DNA of 48,677 nt from an uncultured Ruminococcus sp. (GTDB lineage Bacteria > Bacillota > Clostridia > Oscillospirales > Acutalibacteraceae), in the NCBI GenBank assembly GCA_902779615.1, contig CACZCM010000001.1, forward strand, positions 1-48,677, given 5' to 3'. Shown here one piece after another: positions 16,078 to 25,377 of this stretch. Made by a program: the position numbers and the translations under genes. The stretch's first letter is position 1. Each line of letters starts with the position of its first letter. Under the pieces are notes generated by a model. That model did not search any database and was not told the DNA's origin. It was given only the letters and a program-made list of their open reading frames with translations.

Positions 16078-16337
16078 TTAAAAGCTCTGCTTTAAACAAG
16101 CATAGACAAAGCCAAAGGCTTTGTGCGTTCAGTAGGGGATTTATACCCCTACTGAACGTGAGGATGGAACCCGCCGCTTATAGAGGGTGCGGGTCTCCGG
16201 CTGGGAGCCGTCCCCGACGGTGGAGACCTCTGCGCACGTGATCACCGACCGAGCCGGTTGGGAACCGTCCCCGCCGGTTGGGAACCGTCCCCGACGGCAG
16301 GCGAGACCCGGGGAACATTCCCTCTGCGGTTATTATT
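16078..16337 (+). repeat. family B hairpin repeat, copy 2 (expanded)
   Basis: This copy starts ATTAAAAGCTCTGCTTTAAA and ends CCCTCTGCGGTTATTATT. It retains the hairpin GTAGGGGATTTATACCCCTAC that other copies have lost, and its GGGAGCCGTCCCCGACGG unit is amplified to three related units (at about 16202, 16257 and 16277). It occupies much of the 654-base gap 15840-16493; short open frames over it are not supported as genes. Confidence 0.7.
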
Positions 16338-16450
16338 CGAAGGCATTCGGAGGAGCGTCCGTAAAGCCCGCTGCGATCTGTTTTTGACTTACATCTGCTT
16401 GAAGGTTCGAAAAAAATCGTCCAAACTTAATAAGTGCCGAAGTAATAAAA

Positions 16451-16490
16451 AACAAACCTGCGTCAAACAAAAGTAAGACGCAGGCTTGTT
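16451..16490 (-). terminator. terminator of the export operon
   Basis: The stem CCTGCGTC/GACGCAGG with flanking pairs AACAA/TTGTT gives, on the minus strand, a hairpin followed by GTTTTTTATT. It starts four bases after the permease stop. Confidence 0.75.
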
Positions 16491-16493
16491 ATT

Positions 16494-17750
16494 TTATTCA
16501 TACCTCAAAGCATCGATCGGGTCGAGCTTCGCAGCTTTTACCGAAGGCACTATCCCGAAAATTATACCTATTCCCATTGAAAACGATACCGATACGACAA
16601 TTGAAGAAACGCTTATCGGCGCAGGCATCATCACAAAAGCCGCTATGAGCTTTGCTATGCCTATCCCCAGCAGCACTCCTATGATACCGCCCAGCCCCGA
16701 GAGTACGACCGACTCAGTCAGAAACTGTCCGAGTATTACGCGGCGGCGCGCGCCGAGCGCTTTTTTCAGTCCGATCTCGCGTGTTCGCTCCGTTACCGAA
16801 ACGAGCATGATGTTCATTATTCCGATACCGCCAACAAGCAGCGATATGCTCGCAATTCCGCCTAGCAGCAGCGACGTCATTTGTACTGTTTCCTGCAGAG
16901 AATCCGCCATATCCTGGAGCATACTGGATTTGTAGGTAATAACAGAACTGTCGATCAATGAGTCCAGTATATCTGCCGCTTCATTCGTTGCAGCTATCAT
17001 CAGATCGGGGTCTGATATCTTTAGCGTCAATATCTGAATATCATCATACCCCTGAAGATCGTTCCACGACGTCATCGGAACAAAGACGGGGGAAGTGTAG
17101 CCCATCTGCATCTCATAGTCTTCCATATTATTGATCTTGCTTTCGTCAAGGGGCTTTGCAACTATTCCGACAACGGTGAACAGCTCGCTGCCAAGCTGTA
17201 CTGTTTTTCCCAGCGGATCTGTATTTCTGAATATTATATTTGAAAATTGATTGTCAAATACAATAACATTATTGTGCTGCTTCAGGTCGTTTTCGTTTAT
17301 CAGTCTTCCCGATATGACACGGTAGTCTGCCATCTTGAAGTATTCTGTGTCGACCCCGTACGCTGTGGTGCTGCTCGACTGTCCCAGATAACTCACCTGC
17401 GCAGAATAGTTCATCATATACGCTTTTGCCGCGTCCGAAACGCCCGGAATATCCTTCACCATTTTCAGCGCCTCGTCGGGTATTTCGCCGACCCCCTCAA
17501 GAGGACCCGATTCTGCCGCTGAGTATTCGGGAGAAAAGAAATCATAATTTGACTGCGCCGCATAGGGAGTCAGCTCGATAGTTGTTGACGAACCTATGAA
17601 CGAGCTTTTCAGCTGCTCGCTTGCGCCGTTTATCAGCGATACTATTATGATGATCGCCATAATGCCGATGATAATGCCAAGCATCGTAAGCGCAGAGCGC
17701 ATCTTGTGAGATAAAATACCTCTGAATGAGAGGCGAAGATTTTCTATCAT
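16494..17750 (-). CDS. MacB-type ABC transporter permease
   Basis: A 418-residue permease with the MacB/FtsX arrangement. The first membrane helix (MRSALTMLGIIIGIMAIIIIV) is followed by a large extracellular domain at about 50-270 and three helices (LLLGGIASISLLVGGIGIMN, TESVVLSGLGGIIGVLLGIG, and one near SFSMGIGIIFGIVPS). The conserved ERTREIGLKKALGARRR precedes helix 3, and the C-terminus has the expected KAAKLDPIDALRYE. It works with the ATPase two genes upstream. The ATG at 17750 follows GGAGGG by 10 bases, 19 bases after the adaptor gene. Confidence 0.9.
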   Translation of the reverse strand: MIENLRLSFRGILSHKMRSALTMLGIIIGIMAIIIIVSLINGASEQLKSSFIGSSTTIELTPYAAQSNYDFFSPEYSAAESGPLEGVGEIPDEALKMVKDIPGVSDAAKAYMMNYSAQVSYLGQSSSTTAYGVDTEYFKMADYRVISGRLINENDLKQHNNVIVFDNQFSNIIFRNTDPLGKTVQLGSELFTVVGIVAKPLDESKINNMEDYEMQMGYTSPVFVPMTSWNDLQGYDDIQILTLKISDPDLMIAATNEAADILDSLIDSSVITYKSSMLQDMADSLQETVQMTSLLLGGIASISLLVGGIGIMNIMLVSVTERTREIGLKKALGARRRVILGQFLTESVVLSGLGGIIGVLLGIGIAKLIAAFVMMPAPISVSSIVVSVSFSMGIGIIFGIVPSVKAAKLDPIDALRYE

Positions 17751-17769
17751 ATCATTGTCCCTCCCCCGA

Positions 17770-19599
17770 TCAAAGCAATCCGTTGCCGTAGTACATTGTG
17801 TTGTAGTCTGTTTCCTTCGTCTTTGCTCCGACAACCGCCTTGCCGTATGGGAAAGCGATAAGATCCGTACTTTCGAGTCCGTCCAACACCTCGACTATCG
17901 ACATATTGGTATCACCCAGCGTAACGTACTGCTTTTTGAGCAAGCCGTTTTCGTCGGCGATCATAACGTAGGCTCTGCCCGCTTCTTTTCTTACAAGCGG
18001 CGAGGGCAGCTTGATCGAGTCTTTTTCTTCTTTTTCCGGCTTCAGCTCTATTGTGAATAGCGAATCCGACGCAGCGTCCACCTCTTTGTCAAGTACGATC
18101 CTGAATTCATACTGCGATTCAAAACTGTCGCTGAGGGAAACCTCGTTCTGCGCCATCGGCGTATCGCCTATGTAGGTGACAGTTCCGCCTATACCCATGA
18201 TATCGGGGTATTTCGATATTACTGCGCCCATGCCGATCTCAAGCTTGTCACGGGAATATTCTCCGATATGCGAACTGATCGTGAAGCCCTCCGAGTTCGC
18301 AATAGTGATGTAAGCATCTGTCGGCGAAAGGTGGTATTTATCCTTTGCTGCAAATGTGACCTCACCGTCTATCGGCGAAACCTCACCGCCTGTCTTCGAG
18401 AGCCTTTCGGCATTTTTTTCGGCAAGCTCCGCCTGACGCTTCTGAAGATCGAGCGACGCTTTTTGCTCCTGCCGTTCGGTTATCATATCACGCAGCTCTT
18501 TCAGCGTGTATACATAATTATCGTTTGGCGAGATGCCCGACTGAACACTGTCTGTACCGTCGGCTGCGGCAGCGTCGGGCTGCGTGGGGGCGTTCTGAAC
18601 CTCGGGGATCTCAAAATTCTCCGGCAAAGCAAAGTCCTCAGGAAGTCCTCCCATACCGCCAATTTCCGAAGCGCCGAGCATTCCGAGCATTCCCTCCGCA
18701 GAGTCTGTATCTCCGCCTGTTATCCCGCTAAAAACAAAGCTTGCAAATTCAGCGCTGCTGCCGGAAAAGCTGATCTCACCCGTGGGAGAGATCATCACTC
18801 CATCGCTGAGCGCAAAGTCGGCAGCCGCAGACTTGTCGATCTTGCTGCTGTCGATAACCCTTGCATACAGCGGACTGCCCGTTTCGTCACAAACATAGAA
18901 CGCTGCGTATGAGGGAGTCTTCGAAGCTGCAAATTCCACTAAAAACTCCTTCGCAGCAACGCCGCTCTCCGCTGCATAATAAATAAACGGATCCTCTGCA
19001 GTGCCCTTGCCCGAAAGCGGCTTGGTTTCCGCAGTGATTCGTGTCGGAAGTTTCATCTCAGGCGTATCCGGCGTTTCGTCGCTGTCAGTGTCGCTGTCGG
19101 AATCCTCCTCCGGCTCTTCCTCCTCGTCCTCCGGTTCGTCCTGCGGCTTGTTCTCCGACGGTTGGAGCCGTTCGATAATGTTTATCTCGTTCTGTACCAT
19201 TTCAATGCTGTTGGTCAGCGTCTTTACCGAAAGGCGCGCGTCCTCGGCCGCTTCTTCAAGCTCGTGAACGTCATATTCGATAAGCACATCGCCCTTTTTG
19301 ACCGTGTCGCCCTTCTTGACCTTTACGTTCTTGATAGTAAGATCTGAGTTCAGCTTGACCTCCGCCATGCTGCCCGCCTGTATAGTACCGTCAAAATAAT
19401 TGTTTTCATCATAATCGCCGAACACAACGTCCATACTGTTGCCTGCGTCGTTTACACTGCAAACCGACACCTTGGTGCTGTTTACAAGCGCGTAAAGCCC
19501 TCCAGCTGCGCCGCCGACTGCAAAAACAGTAAGCAGCATCAGCGCAATATTCTTCCCGCTGACCGCCTTACGCTTTTTCTTGTTCTCTTTATCCTTCAC
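17770..19599 (-). CDS. HlyD/MacA-like adaptor with a large acidic insert
   Basis: A 609-residue membrane-fusion-type adaptor. One N-terminal membrane helix follows a Lys-rich cytoplasmic start. The first half of the biotinyl-lipoyl motif is KVKKGDTVKKGDVLIEYD; coiled-coil segments lie at about 105-145 and 370-400; the second half motif is ETSPIDGEV-like (GEVSPIDGEVTFAA). Between the two coiled-coil arms lies an insert of about 220 residues: an Asp/Glu-rich linker, then a compact region (GTAEDPFIYYAAESGVAAKE, FYVCDETGSPLYARVID), then a Gly/Pro-rich stretch. The normal length is about 400. The GTG at 19599 is chosen because GGAGGTGA precedes it by 5 bases; it overlaps the ATPase gene by 11 bases. 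Confidence 0.85.
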   Translation of the reverse strand: MKDKENKKKRKAVSGKNIALMLLTVFAVGGAAGGLYALVNSTKVSVCSVNDAGNSMDVVFGDYDENNYFDGTIQAGSMAEVKLNSDLTIKNVKVKKGDTVKKGDVLIEYDVHELEEAAEDARLSVKTLTNSIEMVQNEINIIERLQPSENKPQDEPEDEEEEPEEDSDSDTDSDETPDTPEMKLPTRITAETKPLSGKGTAEDPFIYYAAESGVAAKEFLVEFAASKTPSYAAFYVCDETGSPLYARVIDSSKIDKSAAADFALSDGVMISPTGEISFSGSSAEFASFVFSGITGGDTDSAEGMLGMLGASEIGGMGGLPEDFALPENFEIPEVQNAPTQPDAAAADGTDSVQSGISPNDNYVYTLKELRDMITERQEQKASLDLQKRQAELAEKNAERLSKTGGEVSPIDGEVTFAAKDKYHLSPTDAYITIANSEGFTISSHIGEYSRDKLEIGMGAVISKYPDIMGIGGTVTYIGDTPMAQNEVSLSDSFESQYEFRIVLDKEVDAASDSLFTIELKPEKEEKDSIKLPSPLVRKEAGRAYVMIADENGLLKKQYVTLGDTNMSIVEVLDGLESTDLIAFPYGKAVVGAKTKETDYNTMYYGNGLL

Positions 19600-20311
19600 T
19601 GATGTCACCTCCGTGTCTTTGTGAGGTTTTCCGGCTGAATTCCTCCTGCGACATAAGCTCGCCGTCATATATAACAACGATCTTATCAGCACATTCTGCG
19701 ACCGCTCTTTCGTGAGTGATCATAACGATGGTAACGCCTTCCTTATTTAGTGATTTAAACAAGTCCATGACCTGATCGCCCGAACGGGAATCAAGCGCGC
19801 CGGTCGGTTCGTCCGCCAACAAGATCTTCGGCGAATTTACTATGGCGCGGGCTATCGCAACACGCTGCTTCTGACCGCCCGAAAGCTGAGTGGGAAAAAA
19901 CGTCATTCTCTCCGATAGCCCGACACGTTCAAGCGCCGCCGCAGCAAGCTCTCGGCGAGCCCTGCGCTTTACGCCGGCATACAGAAGGGGCAGCTCCACA
20001 TTCGCAAGCGCAGTTTCTCTCGGCATAAGGTTAAAATTCTGGAACACAAATCCGATACCTTTATTGCGAATAAGCGAAAGCTTGTTGTCGTTTTGAGAGG
20101 AAACGTCGATGCCGTCAAAAAGATACGTCCCGGAGGTAGGTCGGTCGAGAAGTCCGATAATGTTCATCAGCGTACTCTTGCCCGAGCCGGAAGGTCCCAT
20201 TATGGAAAGATATTCGCCCTCTTTCACGCTGAGAGAAACGTCCTTCAGAACAGGAACGTCCACATCTCCCGCGGAGTAGTCTTTGTATATATTGCTGAGT
20301 TCAAGAATCAT
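19589..20311 (-). CDS. MacB/LolD-type ABC ATPase
   Basis: A 240-residue ATPase with Walker A GPSGSGKST, Q-loop FVFQNFNLMPR, signature LSGGQKQRVAIARA, Walker B ILLADEPTGALD and the switch His in MITHERAVA. It drives the MacB-type permease encoded two genes downstream. The likely role is export of a peptide, drug or lipid. GGGAGG lies 9 bases before the ATG. Its end overlaps the second adaptor gene. Confidence 0.93.
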   Translation of the reverse strand: MILELSNIYKDYSAGDVDVPVLKDVSLSVKEGEYLSIMGPSGSGKSTLMNIIGLLDRPTSGTYLFDGIDVSSQNDNKLSLIRNKGIGFVFQNFNLMPRETALANVELPLLYAGVKRRARRELAAAALERVGLSERMTFFPTQLSGGQKQRVAIARAIVNSPKILLADEPTGALDSRSGDQVMDLFKSLNKEGVTIVMITHERAVAECADKIVVIYDGELMSQEEFSRKTSQRHGGDISEG

Positions 20312-20326
20312 ACAAAAAGCCCTCCC

Positions 20327-21463
20327 TTACTCATCTTCGGCGGCAAAGAGCTTTTCGGTCTTCATTCCCTCTTCTATATAATAGTCGGGGAAGGCAATGT
20401 AATCATTCTCGCTGAGTCCGCTTTTTATCTCATACGCCGCCTGCGCCTCGTCATATTCGCCCAGCTCCACGCTTCGTTTTGTGATCGCTCCGTTACTTTC
20501 CACCCATACCGCAGGGGCGGTGTCGGCATCCATAATATACGAGTCGCTTACCATAAAAGCGTTCGGATCAACGGTCGATTCAACATACTCCTCAACCGTA
20601 ACGTGCTGACCCATAAGCAGCCCGCTTGAGTTATCGATCGCAATATACACGGGGTATCGGGTCGGCTGCTGGAGCGAATTGCCGAACATATCATTCGTAT
20701 CCGACTTGATGGGCTTGTTTGTTTCGATGCTTGTGACCCTGCCCTTCCACGTTAGGCTCTCGTCAAGGCGTGAGCGGATAGTGATCTCTTCGTCAACAAA
20801 AAAGTCCTGGATATGGTTCTCGCTGACAGTTGCGTTTATCCGAAAATCGCCCGACGATACGATCGTGATATATGAGTCGCTGCCCGGCTCGCCCACGGAT
20901 TTTACGGTGCCGTCCGACGAGGATTTCACCACGGCATTCTTGATCGAGTTCTCGGTCTGTGTGATCGTTTTTTCGAGTGAACTGAGGTTATATTCAGCCT
21001 TCTTGAGGTTCAGCTTTTCCTCCTCGAGGCGATTTTCGAGAGCAAGACGAGCGTTGCGGGTCGAAGCGTTCTTGATCTCCTTCTCGCAGTTATCTATGAT
21101 CTGCCGGTAGCTCTTGACCTCGCTGTTTGCCTGCTCCAGATCGAGGCGGCTGCGGTCTAAGGTATACTGCATATCCTCAACGTCATATTCAAACAGCACG
21201 TCGCCCTTTTTTACTGAATCTCCCGCCTTTACCGAAACGCTCTTGATCTTCTTTTCGGGATCGGCGTCGATATTGACCTCTTTCTGAGCCTCAACAACGC
21301 CGCTGAAGCGGTTTGAGAGGAACTGCGACGAACCGCCGATCTCGCCCGCCTGAACAACATAGACTGTATCCTCAACGCCGCTGCCCGCCAAAGTATTATA
21401 GGCAAACCACCCGCCGCCTGCAAGCAGTGCAGCAACGATAATGGTTATCAGTACCTTTTTCAT
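20327..21463 (-). CDS. HlyD/MacA-like adaptor, first in the export operon
   Basis: A 378-residue adaptor with an N-terminal membrane helix (MKKVLITIIVAALLAGGGWF), the half motif VKAGDSVKKGDVLFEYD, a long coiled coil at about 95-185 (SRLDLEQANSEVKSYRQ through LSSLEKTITQTENSI), the second half motif SSDGTVKSVGEPG, and beta-barrel domains after it. Length is usual for the family. GGAGG precedes the ATG at 21463 by 8 bases; the ATG two codons earlier is too close. It is the first of four genes: adaptor, ATPase, adaptor, permease. Confidence 0.88.
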   Translation of the reverse strand: MKKVLITIIVAALLAGGGWFAYNTLAGSGVEDTVYVVQAGEIGGSSQFLSNRFSGVVEAQKEVNIDADPEKKIKSVSVKAGDSVKKGDVLFEYDVEDMQYTLDRSRLDLEQANSEVKSYRQIIDNCEKEIKNASTRNARLALENRLEEEKLNLKKAEYNLSSLEKTITQTENSIKNAVVKSSSDGTVKSVGEPGSDSYITIVSSGDFRINATVSENHIQDFFVDEEITIRSRLDESLTWKGRVTSIETNKPIKSDTNDMFGNSLQQPTRYPVYIAIDNSSGLLMGQHVTVEEYVESTVDPNAFMVSDSYIMDADTAPAVWVESNGAITKRSVELGEYDEAQAAYEIKSGLSENDYIAFPDYYIEEGMKTEKLFAAEDE

Positions 21464-21500
21464 TATCATTACCTCCGTTTGTACTAATGAGTGTAATACA

Positions 21501-21529
21501 ATTATACACATTCCGACGTATAATGTCAA
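21501..21529 (-). promoter_or_regulatory. consensus promoter of the export operon
   Basis: On the minus strand TTGACA and TATAAT, both perfect, are separated by exactly 17 bases, about 38 bases from the start codon. This is the strongest promoter in the window. Confidence 0.85.
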
Positions 21530-21689
21530 TATGAAAAAGCTATTAATTTACGGCTTTTGACCAAGTATGATAAATTGTTAACGGTAGTTTTCTCCATCTG
21601 CGGCGACCCGGCTATCCGGAAAGGAAACATCTGCCGAAATATACAAATTGTGTTCTTTTGAAAAATCATTGATTATTTAGAAATACTTA

Positions 21690-21718
21690 TAGACAAAGCC
21701 GCAAAAATTGTGTATAAT
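21690..21718 (+). promoter_or_regulatory. promoter of the foldase-like lipoprotein gene
   Basis: TAGACA and TATAAT are separated by 17 bases, about 78 bases before the start codon. With 21501-21529 it forms a divergent pair in the 333-base gap. Confidence 0.65.
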
Positions 21719-21796
21719 ATAGTTTAGGTATGAATGTCACCGACTGCATTGAACCATCTGTAATATTCGGTGAACATTGAGAAAGGAAGAAGAAAC

Positions 21797-22954
21797 ATGA
21801 ATAACGCAAAAAAACTCACAGCCGTTATGCTTGCGGCTGCAATGGCAGTTTCTGCCGCAGGGTGCGCCGATCAGAGTTGGTCATATAAAACTAATGACGC
21901 TTCTCTCTCAACGGGCACTTACATCTACAATCTGCTCAACGGCTACTACGAGGCATATGACCTCGTTGAAAGCCCCGATGAAGCAAAGGACATTCTTGAA
22001 GTGGAAGTAACAGGCAGCGACGACGACGCTCAGACAAAAACTGTTGAACAGTACGCCTATGATGTTGCAGATAAGACCTCAATGAGAATGCTCGCGGTTG
22101 AAGACCTTTTCAAAAACTATGGTCTTGAATTCGACGAAACTCAGGACGAAGCCGCAAAAAGCTACGCTTCTCAGGTATGGACAACAGCCAAGAAAACGCT
22201 CGAGGGCTACGGCATCGGCGAAGAAAGCTTTAATTACTGCTACGCCGATTATATGGTAAAGTACGGTCAGGTTTTCGATTACCTCTACGGCCAGGACGGT
22301 GAGAAATATGTTACCGATGAAGACCTCAACAAATACTTCACTGACAATTACCACGGTTACGCTTATTTCTCGGTCGATATGTCTGATACCAACGACGACG
22401 GCGAAACAGTTGCAAAGAGCGACGAAGAATTCGAAAAAGCCGAGAGCAGCTTCAAAAAATATGCCGATATGATAAACACCAAAGGCAAGGACTACAAGGC
22501 TGTTGTTACACAGTATATCAAGGATTATGAGCTTGACAGCGACCCCACTTCCTCCGGCTCGCTCAAAGCTGATGACAGCACTGCCATCGACGCTGACGTT
22601 GTTGAGAAGATCAACGAGCTTGAAGAAGGAAAAGCAGACGTTGTAAAAACAGGCGAAAACGAAACAACTAAGTACTACCTCGTGTACAGACCGAAGAACA
22701 GCGAGATCGAGGACTATTACGACGACGACTCGAGCTTTGGGATCCCTGTGACTTCCGAAGATGACGACGAGGTGTTTGTGTATGATCTCAAGAGCGGTCA
22801 CACCCGCACATCTCTTATCACAGAAATGAAATCCGATGATTTTGAGCAGTACCTTGACGACCACGCAAAGGCTATCAGCGTTCAGAAGAATGACGCTGCG
22901 CTGAAAAAGTACAAGGCCAAGATGTTCGTTACAAAGGATACAGACGAAGAGTAA
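21797..22954 (+). CDS. PrsA/SurA-like lipoprotein (foldase family, degenerate)
   Basis: A 385-residue lipoprotein: signal peptide and lipobox SAAGC (Cys23), then an extracellular, very acidic protein. The layout is that of SurA_N/PrsA foldases: a helical N-terminal chaperone-like part (YAYDVADKTSMRMLAVEDLF, VTDEDLNKYFTDNYHGYAYF) and a parvulin-like region at about 200-330 (DYKAVVTQYIKDYELDSDPTS). The catalytic parvulin residues are not convincingly kept, so isomerase activity is doubtful. AAAGGAAG precedes the ATG at 21797. It shares a transcript with the downstream proline-rich membrane protein. Confidence 0.7.
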   Translation: MNNAKKLTAVMLAAAMAVSAAGCADQSWSYKTNDASLSTGTYIYNLLNGYYEAYDLVESPDEAKDILEVEVTGSDDDAQTKTVEQYAYDVADKTSMRMLAVEDLFKNYGLEFDETQDEAAKSYASQVWTTAKKTLEGYGIGEESFNYCYADYMVKYGQVFDYLYGQDGEKYVTDEDLNKYFTDNYHGYAYFSVDMSDTNDDGETVAKSDEEFEKAESSFKKYADMINTKGKDYKAVVTQYIKDYELDSDPTSSGSLKADDSTAIDADVVEKINELEEGKADVVKTGENETTKYYLVYRPKNSEIEDYYDDDSSFGIPVTSEDDDEVFVYDLKSGHTRTSLITEMKSDDFEQYLDDHAKAISVQKNDAALKKYKAKMFVTKDTDEE

Positions 22955-22978
22955 CTGCATTTTGCAGGGAGGCAGACC

Positions 22979-23791
22979 GTGAGTATTTCCAATAAAATTA
23001 TCAGTGTGATCTCGGCGATATGTCTGTTGGGCGGAGCCGCTTGCTTTTCTGTTTTTGCAGCAGAGCCGCTGTTTCCCTCGGCAGATGAAGATACCGTTAC
23101 GGCAGCCGAAGAGCCTGCCGCGCCCGCAGTTGAACCTGCAGCGCCCGAGCCGGCTGCGCCGATCGAAGATCCTCAGCCTGCAGACGACCCGATAGCAGCA
23201 GAACCGCAGCCCGCAGACCCGACAGTTCAGCCCGACCCCGGCTACACCGACCCGCAGCCCGCCTATGAACCGGATCCCGACGCAGGGACTCAGCCTTCCG
23301 ACGGCGGCGGTGATACAAGCTATTCTCCGACCTACAGCGATGTTATCAGCGACGGCAATTTCCCTCAGCCGACGTATACTCCCGAGGTATATAGTCAGCC
23401 GTCAGCATATGTTGACAACACTCAGCAGTATAATCAATATCTCTACAACACAACTCAGGCTCAGTATGACGATAACTACATTTATGTTCCCGAGTATCAG
23501 GAACCGACCGAAAGCCTCATCAGCACACCGTCTAAGTCTATTGATACAGACGAGCTTACGAATGCCGACTGGAATTCGATTATTCTTGATCTATCCAACG
23601 GCGCTGCCAACACAGAGGGCGGCACTCAGACCTTTAACTTCATAAAAGACAACGAAGAAGAAGGCGACACCGACATGATGTGGCTGGTGTATGTCGGCAC
23701 GGTATTGATCCTCTTGTCGATCCTGCTGATCATATTTGTAGTTGTCAGCACATCAAAGGCAAACGCTAAGCACGAATATTATTATGTTTGA
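22979..23791 (+). CDS. Pro/Ala/Glu-rich membrane-anchored surface protein
   Basis: A 270-residue protein with a signal peptide (to about SVFA), a Pro-Ala-Glu/Asp-rich low-complexity stretch at 30-110, a Tyr/Gln/Asn-rich region at 115-180, a short more ordered part, and a C-terminal membrane helix (WLVYVGTVLILLSILLIIFVVV) with a short Lys/His/Tyr tail. It has no sortase motif. It probably spans the wall and displays little folded structure. The start is GTG, with GGGAGG 8 bases upstream. It lies 24 bases after the foldase-like gene, so the two are likely partners. I do not recognise a family. Confidence 0.65.
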   Translation: MSISNKIISVISAICLLGGAACFSVFAAEPLFPSADEDTVTAAEEPAAPAVEPAAPEPAAPIEDPQPADDPIAAEPQPADPTVQPDPGYTDPQPAYEPDPDAGTQPSDGGGDTSYSPTYSDVISDGNFPQPTYTPEVYSQPSAYVDNTQQYNQYLYNTTQAQYDDNYIYVPEYQEPTESLISTPSKSIDTDELTNADWNSIILDLSNGAANTEGGTQTFNFIKDNEEEGDTDMMWLVYVGTVLILLSILLIIFVVVSTSKANAKHEYYYV

Positions 23792-23796
23792 TCATT

Positions 23797-23830
23797 TCAG
23801 CGGAACGAATGTTGTTCCGCTGATTTTTTT
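23797..23830 (+). terminator. intrinsic terminator
   Basis: The stem TCAGCGGAAC/GTTCCGCTGA is followed by seven T residues, six bases after the stop. Confidence 0.8.
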
Positions 23831-23852
23831 AGTGATTGATGAGATCCGTTAG

Positions 23853-23975
23853 TTAGGGACATTTTCTGCCGGAATGCCATTCTTTCGAAAACAGTCCGCC
23901 GGACTTCACCGACGGGCAAGGGCTTAGGGGGCGCAGCTCCATGAAAAATTTTTTACCCGTTCAAAAACCCTAGCT
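23853..23975. repeat. partial A/C-type repeat module
   Basis: Pieces shared with elements A and C are present: TTAGTTAGGGACATTTTCTG, CTTTCGAAAACAGTCCGCCG, GACGGGCAAGGGCTT. The terminal inverted repeats are missing. It lies just upstream of the ilvC promoter. Confidence 0.4.
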
Positions 23976-23992
23976 CCCACTGTTATTTATAC

Positions 23993-24021
23993 TTGAAATT
24001 TCCATGTCGGAGTGGTATAAT
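23993..24021 (+). promoter_or_regulatory. promoter of ilvC
   Basis: TTGAAA and TATAAT are separated by 17 bases, 49 bases before the start codon. The leader is too short for a T-box or an attenuator. Confidence 0.75.
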
Positions 24022-24055
24022 TATACATGATGAAAATCGCCGCATACTGCGGTAA

Positions 24056-25111
<1,056 letters not shown>

Positions 25112-25140
25112 TTTGTTTTTAGTATATTAACAGATAAATT

Positions 25141-25171
25141 GACCCCATGTTTAAACATGGGGTCGTTTTTT
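25141..25171 (+). terminator. intrinsic terminator of ilvC
   Basis: A 24-base palindrome (GACCCCATGTTT with AAACATGGGGTC) is followed by GTTTTTT, 30 bases after the stop. Confidence 0.8.
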
Positions 25172-25240
25172 ACTCTTTTTCAATCGGATCAATTCATAAA
25201 TATCTCGCCTTTGAACGAGCCGAGCGGCGTTTGGATACCT

Positions 25241-25377
25241 TTAAAAGCTCTGCTTTAAACAAGCAGAGATAAAGCCAAAGGCTTTGTGCGTTCAGTAGGG
25301 GATTTATGCCCTTACTGAACGTGGGGATGGAACCCGCCGCCTATAGACCCGGGGGACATTCCCCTCTGCGGTTATAT
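25241..25377 (+). repeat. family B hairpin repeat, copy 3
   Basis: This runs from TTAAAAGCTCTGCTTTAAAC to CCCCTCTGCGGTTATAT, with the ACAAAGCC-type hairpin, a GTAGGGGATTTATGCCCTTAC hairpin and a shortened GC-rich middle. Its right end overlaps the last 12 codons of the dihydrouridine synthase gene on the other strand, including the stop. Confidence 0.7.

Noticed and set aside
16190..16310. Repeated GGGAGCCGTCCCC-like units, considered as a CRISPR array
   Set aside because: The units are spaced irregularly, partly overlap as hairpins, and have no uniform spacers; no cas genes are near. They are the expanded middle of a B repeat.
15912..16476. Several overlapping open frames across the B repeat
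   Set aside because: They have no ribosome sites and no family similarity; they follow repeat boundaries instead of gene-like limits.
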